DNA of 64,000 nucleotides from Lachnospiraceae bacterium AM93-12TA (GTDB lineage Bacteria; Bacillota; Clostridia; Lachnospirales; Lachnospiraceae), in assembly GCA_027698105.1 (NCBI GenBank), contig JAQERH010000001.1, positions 62,001-126,000 of the forward strand, read 5' to 3'. The notes beneath the pieces are model-generated. The model did no database searches. It was not told the DNA's origin and worked only from the letters and a program-made list of their open reading frames with translations. The position numbers were made by a program, and so were the translations under genes. This document shows positions 25,580 to 34,533 of this stretch, piece after piece; within the stretch, counting starts at the first letter, position 1; each line of letters opens with the position of its first letter.

Positions 25580-28500
25580 CTAAGATTCACCAGGCTTCTC
25601 TCCGGCCGGAAACAAATCAAAAAGGCTCAGCTGTCTGGCTCTGGGAGCAGAAGATCCTGAAATTTCTTCTTTCTGAACTGTGCTCTCCGCGAGCTCTCCT
25701 AAAAACGCAGACGGCTCTCCCGATGTTATGAGAACCAGTTCCTCCTTCGCCCTGGTCATTCCCACGTAGAACAGACGGCGTTCTTCCTCTGTCTTTTCTG
25801 TCTCCAGAGGAAGAATACCTCTTCGCATTCCAGGCATAATGACAGCCGGAAATTCCAGTCCCTTGGAGGCATGAATCGTCATCAGGGAAACCGCGTCCGC
25901 TGTATAACGCTTTTTTCCGCATCGCTTCAAATCGCCTTCTTTTCCCCAGAAAAGGCTGAACAGAAGATCTTGCATTGTCTTGTGAAACAAAGCCATGGAC
26001 ATCAGCCTGGAAAGAGGCTCGTCCTCTGCCAGTTCCCGATCAGCCATCCACATATTGATAAGAACCGCAGGTTTTTTTCCTGCCATGGGACGGTATTTTT
26101 CCAGCAGTTCAAGCAGTCTTTCCCTGCCCAGACGCCGGTCCAGGAATTGAATGGTCCTTCGAAGGGCTGACTCCTCCAGGCCGTGCCCTGTGTCTGTCAA
26201 AAGAGTGAAAAAGCCTTCCGCCTCCCGGACCGTATCCGCTTCCAGAAATGTTCCGCGGCCTGTGACAATATAGGGGATTCCCTCTGTACGCAGATACTCC
26301 TCCATCTCCTCCACCTGACGGTTTGTCCGGCAGAGCACGGCAATATCAGAAAAACTCCTGACACTTTTTTCTGCAGTGTCTTTCCTCTCCTGAGCATCCA
26401 GCATATCAATGCCGCCTATCATCCTGTTGATTTCCCTTGCCGCAGCAATGCCCTCCGATCTCCTGCTCCCTGCCTTTACCACCCGGACCGACTGCCCTGC
26501 CCCGGCCTTTGCAGTCAGACTTCTTTCACCTCCCGAATTATGAGAAATAACGCTGCAGGCTGCCTGCACAATCTGTTCTGAGGAACGGTAATTATCCTGG
26601 AATACAACCTCCCTGGTCTCTGGCATATCTTTTATCAGCCGTTTAAAGCATTCTGCATCAGCACCTCTGAAGCCATAAATTGCCTGATCTGGATCTCCGA
26701 TAACAAACAGCTCCCTTCCATCCCTGGCCCATTCCCGGATCAGAGCATATTGAAGAGGGCTGATATCCTGAAACTCATCTACCAGAAGATAGCGAAAGTG
26801 GGTGCAGAAACGGCGGGCAGCCGGACAGTTTTCCCTCAGCCGCCGAAGGACTTTTATAAGCAGATCGTCAAAGTCCAGCCAGCCCTGTTTCTCCATGGCA
26901 GAGCTGTATCTGGCAAACAGCTTCTGGAACAGCGCTTCCTTCTGTTTAGCTCCCTCTTCCTGTCTCACTCCCTCTGTCTGTTCCTTTTCTGGTTCTGCAT
27001 TTTCCTGTTCCAGCAGAAGGCAAACCTTTTTCTTCGAAACCAGACGCAGAAATTCCTCTGGGCGCAGCTTTGCTCCTTCCTCCTCAAGAATCTCTTCTGC
27101 AAGAGCAGAAAGCTCCATCGGATCTGCCAGTTCTGCATTTTCACCTGCCTGTTTCAGCATATTTCTGCAGATGGAGTGAAAGGTTCCGGCCTGGATCAGA
27201 CTCTGGCTCCGCTTATTAGACAGCTCCTTTTTCAGACGCTCCTTCAGTTCTCCCGCCGCCCGGTTTGTAAAAGTTACCGCTGTGATTTCAGATGGCTTTA
27301 CCTTCCTTTTTTCGATCAGACACTTGATTCTGGCTGTAAGGGCAGCCGTTTTTCCTGTGCCCGGACCTGCTGTGACTGCCAGACAGGAGGTCTGAAGCTC
27401 TGCTGCCTCCCTCTGCCGTTCATTCAGCCGGACCAGAAAATCTGTCTTTTCGTCCGGCAAAATGTTCCGGGAAGGCAGCTGATCTGCTCTTTTCTCCTCC
27501 TGCTGCTGTCTCTCTTTTTTCTCCTTCTGCTCCTGTTTTTTCTCAGGGCTTTTCTGCCGGTCCCCAGAAAGCCCGTTTTCTGCAGACAGCCCAAGCAGAC
27601 CGCTCATGCTCATCTGTCCCTCTGGATTAAGAATCTCATCCGGGTCGAACAGCTGTATCCTGCCATATTCTCCGTCAAAACCAGGCAGGCGCTCCACCTT
27701 TCCTTCTCTCAGCCTGCGAATTCCCTCAGCTGTCAGATGGCCGCATTCCCGCCTGATATCCTCAATGGGAACTTCCCGGAGAATGGCAAATTCTGTCCCC
27801 AGCTTCTGAAGCATGGTTTCATACTCCTCCTTCACTTTCTTTCCGGCAGCGGAACGCCCTGTAGAAGCGGCAATTACCTCCAGCAGAGGAACCAGGCTTT
27901 CAAAGGGCCTGGCTTTCTCAGGAACAAAGCCCTCGGGCCGGTCGGCCAGCTGGGCAATCCGGTGGGAAACTCCCATGGTCAGACGTTTCTGACAGACAGG
28001 ACAGAGCCCTCCCTGCTCCTCTGCCTCTGCAGGACTCAGACAGATATGGCACTTTCTATGACCATCAAAATGGTATTTTCCCTCTTCCGGGAAAAATTCT
28101 ATTGTCCCCTCCAGACCCTTTCCTGTCTCTATGGCCTGTTTCAGATTGTAATAGGATAAATCCCCGCTTAAAAGATTCGCCTCCCGGCCCAGCTTAGACG
28201 GAGAATGGGCATCTGAATTCGAAATCAGCTGAAATCGATCCAGCGCAGAGAGCTGCCAGTTCATAGGGGGATCGGAAGACAGACCTGTCTCTACTGCATG
28301 AATATAGGGCGTCAGTTCGCCAAAACACTCCTCCACCCGGTCAAAGCCGGAACAGGCTCCAAACATGGAAAAATGCGGCGTCCAGATATGGGCAGGAATA
28401 AACATACCCTCCGGACAGGTCTCCAGCATAATCTCTAAAAGATCATGGCAGGACAAACCCAGAATCGGTCTTCCGTCTGAGTATATATTTCCGACTGCTT

Positions 28501-28867
28501 CCAGCCTGGCAGACAGCTTTTCTGCATCCTCAAGCCCTGGCAGAAGAATCAGGCTGTGAACCTTTCTCACCTTTCCATCCTGTTTATAAATAGAGCTGAT
28601 CTCTCCGGAAACCACAAACCTGGTTCGCTCCTCCTCTAAACCAGCTCCTGGACTTACAGCACAGTCCTCCCGCAGCCGATAAAGTCCTTCCTCTGCCGGG
28701 ACCAGCTTTTCCTTCAGTTCCTCTCTCCAGGCCGGATGGGTAAAATCACCGGTTCCCAGCAGCCGGATTCCCTTTTTTCTGGCCTGAATATCCAGCTGCT
28801 CCGGCGTCAAATCGCGGCTGGTGGCCCTTGAATATCTGGAATGAATGTGCAGATCTGCAATATACAT
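25580..28867 (-). CDS. PHP domain - zinc ribbon - UvrD-like helicase fusion
   Basis: A 1095-residue fusion. Residues 1-260 form a PHP metal hydrolase domain (IADLHIHSRYS with D5, H7, H9; ISNSDAHSP near 217-225). A four-Cys ribbon follows (C273, C276, C289, C292), then a charged linker rich in Lys/Glu/Gln at about 435-480. From about 480 comes an SF1A UvrD/PcrA helicase: Walker A AGPGTGKT, DEFQDIS, GDPDQAIYGFRGA and TIHASKGLEF. The N-terminal part matches the TIGR00375-type PHP proteins that occur as stand-alone genes elsewhere. Combined nuclease/phosphoesterase and helicase action in DNA repair is likely but unproven. GGGAGGG precedes the ATG. Confidence 0.9.
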   Translation of the reverse strand: MYIADLHIHSRYSRATSRDLTPEQLDIQARKKGIRLLGTGDFTHPAWREELKEKLVPAEEGLYRLREDCAVSPGAGLEEERTRFVVSGEISSIYKQDGKVRKVHSLILLPGLEDAEKLSARLEAVGNIYSDGRPILGLSCHDLLEIMLETCPEGMFIPAHIWTPHFSMFGACSGFDRVEECFGELTPYIHAVETGLSSDPPMNWQLSALDRFQLISNSDAHSPSKLGREANLLSGDLSYYNLKQAIETGKGLEGTIEFFPEEGKYHFDGHRKCHICLSPAEAEEQGGLCPVCQKRLTMGVSHRIAQLADRPEGFVPEKARPFESLVPLLEVIAASTGRSAAGKKVKEEYETMLQKLGTEFAILREVPIEDIRRECGHLTAEGIRRLREGKVERLPGFDGEYGRIQLFDPDEILNPEGQMSMSGLLGLSAENGLSGDRQKSPEKKQEQKEKKERQQQEEKRADQLPSRNILPDEKTDFLVRLNERQREAAELQTSCLAVTAGPGTGKTAALTARIKCLIEKRKVKPSEITAVTFTNRAAGELKERLKKELSNKRSQSLIQAGTFHSICRNMLKQAGENAELADPMELSALAEEILEEEGAKLRPEEFLRLVSKKKVCLLLEQENAEPEKEQTEGVRQEEGAKQKEALFQKLFARYSSAMEKQGWLDFDDLLIKVLRRLRENCPAARRFCTHFRYLLVDEFQDISPLQYALIREWARDGRELFVIGDPDQAIYGFRGADAECFKRLIKDMPETREVVFQDNYRSSEQIVQAACSVISHNSGGERSLTAKAGAGQSVRVVKAGSRRSEGIAAAREINRMIGGIDMLDAQERKDTAEKSVRSFSDIAVLCRTNRQVEEMEEYLRTEGIPYIVTGRGTFLEADTVREAEGFFTLLTDTGHGLEESALRRTIQFLDRRLGRERLLELLEKYRPMAGKKPAVLINMWMADRELAEDEPLSRLMSMALFHKTMQDLLFSLFWGKEGDLKRCGKKRYTADAVSLMTIHASKGLEFPAVIMPGMRRGILPLETEKTEEERRLFYVGMTRAKEELVLITSGEPSAFLGELAESTVQKEEISGSSAPRARQLSLFDLFPAGEKPGES

Positions 28868-28911
28868 AAAACCCTCCCTGAACGCTGATTCATTGTTTCG
28901 CTGTATTTTTG

Positions 28912-30135
28912 TTATTCGTCTTTACTTCCGCCTCCCCACAGGATTCTTACAGCCTCGGAAAGCCCCTCTGTGGAACATGATTCTTCACTCCAGAAGGCAT
29001 TCTGAAGATACTCCAGATTCTCCTCAGAATACTCGATTTCCTTTGAAAGAAGACGGATGTGCTCCATCTGAGCCTCTCTTAAAAAGCTGCCATGGATGCG
29101 GACTGCATTTAGATCCATCAGCTGTACAAGCACCGCAAATAAGACAGCCAGACGAACCTTGGAACTGATATCTCCGTCAAAGGCACATTTTCCAAAATAG
29201 CGGTAAATCATGTGCTCCATCAGCCGTTTACAGCATTCTGCCCCCTCTTCCTGACGGGATGCTGCCAAAGACAGAAGTTCGTCGATATAAAAATCAAGTT
29301 CATCCAGAATGTTAAGCCAGAAATCCCCCATTGGCTCCAGCTCTCTTAAAATAGAAAACAGCTGTCTGAAATACACGCTGCCTTGTTCGTTTGAAAGATT
29401 TTCTTTGTATTTTCCTGTTTTTTTATACAATCCCGACTGTTGATAATATTTTGAAATCTTTCGGATGTTCTCTGCTGTCTCCGCCAGATTCCCAGAAACA
29501 TCCATACAGTCCTGGATTTCTTCTGCCATCTGAAGAATCTGAATACTTCTGTCTGCCAGGCCGCTCTGTCCCGCCTCATTCTGGTTTCCGTCTCCTTTTA
29601 ACAGGCGAAATACAGTCTCTCTGGCAGAAAGGACAGCCAGCAGATAGGAGGCCTCCTCTGTCTGGGGATGCTCTGTCATCTTCTCCCACTGTCTCTGTTC
29701 CTCTTCACTTTCCCACTGAACCACAAGAGTAAATGGCTCTGACACCAGAAGCCTGACTGCTTCCTCACAGCACAGGCCAAGTCCTGTTTCTGTCCAGTCC
29801 ATCAGTCCTGGAATGTCCTCATACCACTCATAAAATCGTGGATGTTCCCGACAGATGCCGCACAGATGCTCTTCTCCCAGATGAATAAAAATATCGCAGA
29901 GATTCTGATCATTTAAAAAAGCACACCGTTCCTTCTCCCCTTTCAAACGGAAATGGGGTGTTCCATTCCTGGAAATTTCCTCCTTCAGCCGTTTTCCGAA
30001 ATCGCCCGATACATTTTGATAATACTGGTCCGTCTCCTCGTCTATATCAATTTCCCATCCGATACAGCAGTTATCCCTGCATCTGGATGCAATACACTGA
30101 AATTTATCATAATACGAAGGCTTTACTATCATCAT
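28912..30135 (-). CDS. FliB-like (flagellin lysine N-methylase family) protein
   Basis: A 407-residue protein recognised by its N-terminal cysteine pattern: C14, C19, C23 and C24 (KFQCIASRCRDNCCIGWEI), then C-x9-C and HLCGICREHPR. This is the signature of proteins annotated as FliB, which in Salmonella methylates flagellin lysines. The clustered cysteines suggest a metal or Fe-S site. No flagellar gene is in the window, so its target here is unknown. GAGG lies five bases before the ATG at 30135. It is 44 bp ahead of the PHP-UvrD gene on the same strand. Confidence 0.75.
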   Translation of the reverse strand: MMIVKPSYYDKFQCIASRCRDNCCIGWEIDIDEETDQYYQNVSGDFGKRLKEEISRNGTPHFRLKGEKERCAFLNDQNLCDIFIHLGEEHLCGICREHPRFYEWYEDIPGLMDWTETGLGLCCEEAVRLLVSEPFTLVVQWESEEEQRQWEKMTEHPQTEEASYLLAVLSARETVFRLLKGDGNQNEAGQSGLADRSIQILQMAEEIQDCMDVSGNLAETAENIRKISKYYQQSGLYKKTGKYKENLSNEQGSVYFRQLFSILRELEPMGDFWLNILDELDFYIDELLSLAASRQEEGAECCKRLMEHMIYRYFGKCAFDGDISSKVRLAVLFAVLVQLMDLNAVRIHGSFLREAQMEHIRLLSKEIEYSEENLEYLQNAFWSEESCSTEGLSEAVRILWGGGSKDE

Positions 30136-30304
30136 CGTTTCCTCATCTCTTTTATTCCGACAGTCTCTTTTTTCCTTTTTCCTGCAGCAGGCAGAACATC
30201 TGCCGGGGCACGTTCTGGATGTTTACAAGCATTCCTGCCGGTTTCATTTTACCACGAAGGCAGAAAGAATTCTATACAGGTGATCATGGCATACCCGGAA
30301 ATGA

Positions 30305-30333
30305 TTGTAAGCCTTCTTTTTATATGATACTAT
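30305..30333 (+). promoter_or_regulatory. Peroxiredoxin gene promoter
   Basis: TTGTAA (30305-30310), 17-bp spacer, TACTAT (30328-30333), about 97 bases upstream of the ATG. No PerR-like TTATAAT dyad was found. Confidence 0.5.
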
Positions 30334-30377
30334 AAAAAAGAAATATGGCTCTTATCAGAGGCCGTCATACAAAACAT

Positions 30378-30410
30378 GTCAATGCATCCGGGCGCTAAGC
30401 CTGCATTGAC
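30378..30410 (+). promoter_or_regulatory. Dyad in the peroxiredoxin 5' leader
   Basis: GTCAATGCA (30378-30386) and TGCATTGAC (30402-30410), perfect 9-bp arms, 15 bases apart. It would form a hairpin in the leader just ahead of the AAAGGAG ribosome site (about 30418), or serve as an operator. Confidence 0.4.
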
Positions 30411-30430
30411 CCTGAAGAAAGGAGAATACA

Positions 30431-31105
30431 ATGGATCATTTAGAAGGAACACGCCTGCCGTTAATCGGCGATACTGCCCCTGCATTTCAGGCGCTTACCA
30501 CAAAAGGAACGGTTCACTTTCCAGAGGATTACAAGGGAAAATGGGTGCTCTTTTTCTCACATCCCTCTGATTTCACCCCTGTATGCACCACAGAATTTAT
30601 GACTGTCGCTTCCATGGCAGAGGAATTTAAAGCGCTCAACACAGAGCTGTTAGGACTGTCTGTGGACTCTCTTTACTCTCACATCGCATGGATCCGGCGG
30701 ATTGAAGAGCTGTCCTGGAACGGCATAGAGCAGGTTCACATTGATTTTCCTGTCATTGCCGATTTGAATATGAAGGTATCCCATCTGTACGGAATGCTGC
30801 AGCCCAATGTTTCCAGCACTCAGGCTGTCCGGGCTGTATTTATCATTGACCCTCAGTCTGTCATCCGGGCTATTATCTATTATCCCTTAAACCTGGGACG
30901 AAACTTTGATGAGCTGAAACGTGTCATTCAGGCCCTTCAGAAGGCAGATGCTGACCACTGCTCCACGCCTGCCAACTGGCGTCCGGGAGACGATGTAATT
31001 CTTCCCTCCCCCATTACCTGCGACGAAGCGAAGGAGCGGGCCGAGCATCCTAGTGAAAACGAATATTCTCTTGACTGGTTTTTAAACTTCCGAAAAGAAA
31101 ATTAA
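30431..31105 (+). CDS. 1-Cys/Prx6-type peroxiredoxin
   Basis: A 224-residue thiol peroxidase that reduces H2O2 and organic peroxides. The peroxidatic Cys is C52 in SHPSDFTPVCTTEF, with the catalytic Thr and a downstream Arg conserved. Length and the C-terminal extension (NWRPGDDVILP) are those of Prx6-type enzymes; further cysteines at 177 and 197 could act as resolving residues, as in archaeal homologues. Single-gene transcript with AAAGGAG before the ATG. Confidence 0.93.
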   Translation: MDHLEGTRLPLIGDTAPAFQALTTKGTVHFPEDYKGKWVLFFSHPSDFTPVCTTEFMTVASMAEEFKALNTELLGLSVDSLYSHIAWIRRIEELSWNGIEQVHIDFPVIADLNMKVSHLYGMLQPNVSSTQAVRAVFIIDPQSVIRAIIYYPLNLGRNFDELKRVIQALQKADADHCSTPANWRPGDDVILPSPITCDEAKERAEHPSENEYSLDWFLNFRKEN

Positions 31106-31154
31106 AACACAGTTTCGTCAGAAAATTGACCATTTATCTTCAGATATTCGTAAA

Positions 31155-31183
31155 TTGCCTTTTTCCTCCTGTTCCCTTATAAT
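31155..31183 (+). promoter_or_regulatory. Promoter of the DUF4358-MBOAT-DHHW operon
   Basis: TTGCCT (31155-31160), 17-bp spacer, TATAAT (31178-31183), 46 bases before the lipoprotein ATG, which has AAAGGAGG upstream. Confidence 0.65.
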
Positions 31184-31228
31184 GGTGACAGAAACACCAC
31201 ACAGTGGTTAAAAGGAGGATTATTTATT

Positions 31229-31792
31229 ATGATAAAAAAACAGTTGATTGCATGTTTTATGGCAGCTTCTCTGGCTGCTGCATCTCTCACCGGATGTTCC
31301 GGCAGCTCTTCTTCCAATGAGACATCTGCTCAGGAAACTGTTGCTGATGTATCGTTAGATGATGTTTTAAATGATATCAAGGAGGCCTACGGAGAAAATT
31401 ATGTTCCGGATTCTGCGGTTGATGAGCAGACGCTCTCCGATATCATCGGACTTTCTCCAGAGCTTTGCGAAAGCTATGTGGCAGAAATGCCTATGATCAG
31501 CATCTCCGTAGAAACCTTCATCGGCGTAAAGGCAAAGGAAGGAAAGGGAGAAGAGGCAGAAAAAGCTCTGAACGCTTACCGCGATCAGCTGGTAAACGAT
31601 ACCATGCAGTATCCGATGAATGTGGCTAAAATTCAGGCTTCCCAGGTAATCCGCCATGGCGACTATGTATTCTTCGTTATGCTCGGCGCGCCTTCCGACG
31701 AGGCCATGGAGGAAGGTGATGAGGCAGCTTTAAAATCTGCTGCTGAAAATAATCAGATCGCTGTCGATATTATTGACGGATACTTTAAATAA
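31229..31792 (+). CDS. DUF4358 lipoprotein
   Basis: A 187-residue exported lipoprotein: signal segment at 1-22 with lipobox SLTGC at about 19-23, a Ser-rich linker, then a DUF4358 domain (YGENYVPD near 51, QYPMNVAKIQASQVI and GDYVFFVMLGAP in the second half). The function of DUF4358 is unknown. It often travels with MBOAT/DHHW acyltransferase pairs in Clostridia, as here, where the next start is 4 bp after its stop. It may help deliver or bind the acylated polymer. Confidence 0.82.
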   Translation: MIKKQLIACFMAASLAAASLTGCSGSSSSNETSAQETVADVSLDDVLNDIKEAYGENYVPDSAVDEQTLSDIIGLSPELCESYVAEMPMISISVETFIGVKAKEGKGEEAEKALNAYRDQLVNDTMQYPMNVAKIQASQVIRHGDYVFFVMLGAPSDEAMEEGDEAALKSAAENNQIAVDIIDGYFK

Positions 31793-31795
31793 GCC

Positions 31796-33220
31796 ATGGT
31801 ATTCAGCAGTCTTTTATTTCTGTTCCGTTTTCTTCCCCTGTTTTTGGCGCTGTATTTCGCAGCGCCAAAACGGTTTCGGAACAGTATTTTATTTCTTGGA
31901 AGCCTTATTTTTTACGGCTGGGGGGAACCAGTCTATATCTCCCTCCTGCTTTTCTCTACCCTGGTCGATTTTATCCACGGAAAGCTGGTGGGCAGCTTCC
32001 GCGAAAAAGGAAATATGACAGCAGCCAAATGGGTCGTGGCCTCTTCTGCCGCTATCAATTTAGGACTGCTGATTATTTTTAAATATACGGATTTCTTTAT
32101 CCGCTCTTTCAATGAACTGACCGGCAGCAGCATTCCCCTTCTGGGACTGGCCCTGCCTATCGGTATTTCCTTTTACACCTTCCAGACCATGTCCTATACC
32201 ATTGACGTCTATCGCGGGCAGGCTCCTGTTCAGAATAACCTGATCTCCTTCGGCGCCTATGTATCCATGTTCCCCCAGCTGATTGCCGGTCCCATTGTCC
32301 GCTATCAGGATATTGCGCGGGAATTAAACAGCCGCCGGGAAACAGTGGAGCAGTTTGCCTTCGGTGTCCGCCTTTTTATCATAGGACTGGGAAAAAAGGT
32401 GCTGCTGGCTAACCAGGCCGGCGCTTTATGGACGGAAATCACCGCGATTCTCCCTGGAGATCGAAGTATTTTAATGGTGTGGATGGGAATTCTGGCCTTT
32501 TCCTTCCAGATTTATTTTGATTTTTCCGGATACTCTGACATGGCATCCGGACTGGGCCATATGCTGGGTTTTTATTTCCCGGACAACTTCCGCTATCCCT
32601 ACATTTCAAAAAGTATTACAGAATTCTGGAGAAGGTGGCATATTTCCCTGGGAACCTGGTTTAAAGAGTATGTCTACATTCCCCTGGGAGGCAATCGAAA
32701 AGGAGGTCTGTTCCAGATACGGAATATTCTCATTGTATGGCTTCTTACGGGAATCTGGCACGGCGCAGCATTAAATTTCCTTTTATGGGGAATTTATTTT
32801 GGAACCTTGCTGTTATTAGAAAAATTCATTTTGAAACGATGGCTGGAACGGCTTCCCTCCTGGATACAGCATAGCTATACATGTCTGCTCGTCCTGTTGG
32901 GATGGGTGCTTTTTGCCTTTGAAGATATGAATGCCGGATTTGTCTACCTGACCCAGATGGCCGGAGGCGCCGGTCTTCCTCTCTGGAATGACAGAACTTT
33001 ATTCCTCCTGTGGGGCAGTCTCATTCTGCTGCTGGCCTGCGCAATCGGCTCCACACCGCTTCCTGCTGCAGCAGCCAAAAAGCTGTGTTCAGACATCCAG
33101 GGAAAGCTTAAAACTGCAGGACTGATTCTGGAACCTCTTTTTTTAGGCCTGGTGTGCTTTCTGTCTGTTGCCTACCTGGTAAATGCCACCTACAACCCGT
33201 TTTTATATTTCCGCTTTTAA
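31796..33220 (+). CDS. MBOAT-family O-acyltransferase (AlgI/DltB-like)
   Basis: A 474-residue polytopic membrane protein of the MBOAT family. The FWRRWHISL motif, the YIPLGGNRKG loop and the catalytic His of TGIWHGAALNF are all present. AlgI and DltB move acyl groups across the membrane for O-acetylation of alginate or D-alanylation of teichoic acid. With the DHHW protein downstream, acetylation of a surface glycan is the best guess. The ATG lies 4 bp after the lipoprotein stop with no own ribosome site, so coupled translation is likely. Confidence 0.92.
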   Translation: MVFSSLLFLFRFLPLFLALYFAAPKRFRNSILFLGSLIFYGWGEPVYISLLLFSTLVDFIHGKLVGSFREKGNMTAAKWVVASSAAINLGLLIIFKYTDFFIRSFNELTGSSIPLLGLALPIGISFYTFQTMSYTIDVYRGQAPVQNNLISFGAYVSMFPQLIAGPIVRYQDIARELNSRRETVEQFAFGVRLFIIGLGKKVLLANQAGALWTEITAILPGDRSILMVWMGILAFSFQIYFDFSGYSDMASGLGHMLGFYFPDNFRYPYISKSITEFWRRWHISLGTWFKEYVYIPLGGNRKGGLFQIRNILIVWLLTGIWHGAALNFLLWGIYFGTLLLLEKFILKRWLERLPSWIQHSYTCLLVLLGWVLFAFEDMNAGFVYLTQMAGGAGLPLWNDRTLFLLWGSLILLLACAIGSTPLPAAAAKKLCSDIQGKLKTAGLILEPLFLGLVCFLSVAYLVNATYNPFLYFRF

Positions 33221-33241
33221 CGCGGCCAGAAGGAACCTATT

Positions 33242-34411
33242 ATGAAAAAACAATCACTTTATCCGGCTGTTGTAACCGGTCTTTTCTGTGCCTTTCTGGG
33301 CTGCGGCGCTCTCTTATCCGTCCTGATGCCTAAGAAAAGCTTTTCTGAAACGGAAAACCGCTATCTGGCACAGCTGCCCATATTTTCCTGGGAACGCCTG
33401 GCAGACGGCACATTCGGCACAGATTATGAAAAATACTTAAGCGATCAGTTCCCGTTCCGAGACAGCTGGATCGGGGTAAAAACAGCGGCTGAACAGCTTC
33501 AGATGAAAAAAGAAATTAACGGGGTGTGGCTGGGATCCGATCAGTTTCTGTTCGAGGCTCTCTATCCGGAAGATATTGACAGGGTTCTGTACGAAAAAAA
33601 TGTGAAACGGCTGTCTGTATTTGCCCAGGCACAGGAAGAGCTTCTCGGCTCCTCCCATGTCCGTATTATGCTGATTCCCTCAGCATCTCAAATCCTCACA
33701 GAACAGCTGCCTGCATTTGCCAGCCCGTTTCAGCAGAATCAGCTTGTCACTGATTTAGAGAACAGTGGGATTTCTTCTTTGATGGTTCCCGTTCAAAGTG
33801 CTCTGACCTCCGCCCATTCTGAACCCCACCCATCAGACAGGGAGCTCTACTACCGGACCGATCACCACTGGACCTCTTCCGGGGCTTACGTCGGCTACAA
33901 AGCCTGGGCTGATTCCATGGGATTTAAACCTTTATCTCCATCTGACTTTACGGTAGAGACTGTTTCCGGCAATTTTCTGGGAACGATTCATTCTAAGCTG
34001 AATCTCCCTATCAAACCCGATTCCATCGAGCTTTACCGGCCCTTAGAGGAACCTGAATGGAGTGTGTACTATGACGGCTCCAGCGAACCGTCCCACAGCC
34101 TCTATTCGATGAAAGCTCTGCAGACCCGCGATCAATACCGGGTATTTCTGGACGGAAATCACGGCTGGACAAAGATTGAAAATCCTGCCCAGCCATCTGA
34201 TAAAAAGCTGTTGATTCTAAAAGATTCCTACGCCCACAGCTTTGCTCCCTTTGCCGCTCTCCATTTCGGGGAAACCCATATGGTGGATCTTCGATATTTT
34301 AATGGAAAAATCAGCAGCTTTATCAGGGAGCAGGGAATTACGGATGTGCTGGTTCTGTACCATATTCCCGGATTTATGAAGGATGCCAATATCAGCAAGC
34401 TGGGGTGGTAG
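33242..34411 (+). CDS. DHHW-family (AlgX/AlgJ-like) exported protein
   Basis: A 389-residue protein with one N-terminal TM helix (about residues 7-28) and an SGNH-like fold. The DHHW signature is clear in YRTDHHWTSSGAY, and LLILKDSYAHSF gives the Ser-containing block of the fold. Such proteins take the acyl group from an MBOAT partner and place it on an extracellular polysaccharide. AAGGAA precedes the ATG, 21 bp after the MBOAT gene. Third and last gene of the operon. Confidence 0.88.
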   Translation: MKKQSLYPAVVTGLFCAFLGCGALLSVLMPKKSFSETENRYLAQLPIFSWERLADGTFGTDYEKYLSDQFPFRDSWIGVKTAAEQLQMKKEINGVWLGSDQFLFEALYPEDIDRVLYEKNVKRLSVFAQAQEELLGSSHVRIMLIPSASQILTEQLPAFASPFQQNQLVTDLENSGISSLMVPVQSALTSAHSEPHPSDRELYYRTDHHWTSSGAYVGYKAWADSMGFKPLSPSDFTVETVSGNFLGTIHSKLNLPIKPDSIELYRPLEEPEWSVYYDGSSEPSHSLYSMKALQTRDQYRVFLDGNHGWTKIENPAQPSDKKLLILKDSYAHSFAPFAALHFGETHMVDLRYFNGKISSFIREQGITDVLVLYHIPGFMKDANISKLGW

Positions 34412-34440
34412 ACTTCAGCTCTTGAATATTAAGAATTTCA

Positions 34441-34493
34441 AAAAGGAGAAAGAAGCGAACTTTCATATAGGAAACTCGCTTCTCTCTCCTTTT
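34441..34493. terminator. Terminator after the DHHW gene
   Basis: Long imperfect hairpin: 18-bp arms (34441-34458 and 34476-34493) with one mismatch, AAAAGGAG at one end and CTCCTTTTCTG at the other. It lies between convergent genes and could serve both. Confidence 0.75.
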
Positions 34494-34533
34494 CTGTCTC
34501 TACTGTTCAAACAGAACTTTTCTGCCCTGCCTT

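Noticed and set aside
26750..28159. Plus-strand open frame of 469 codons opposite the PHP-UvrD gene
   Set aside because: It lies wholly antisense to a clear helicase, is low-complexity Leu/Phe/Gln-rich, and has no ribosome site or recognisable motif.
30190..30204. GGCAGA/TCTGCC dyad between fliB-like and peroxiredoxin genes as terminator
   Set aside because: Only 6-bp arms, no T-run, and divergent genes on both sides need no terminator.
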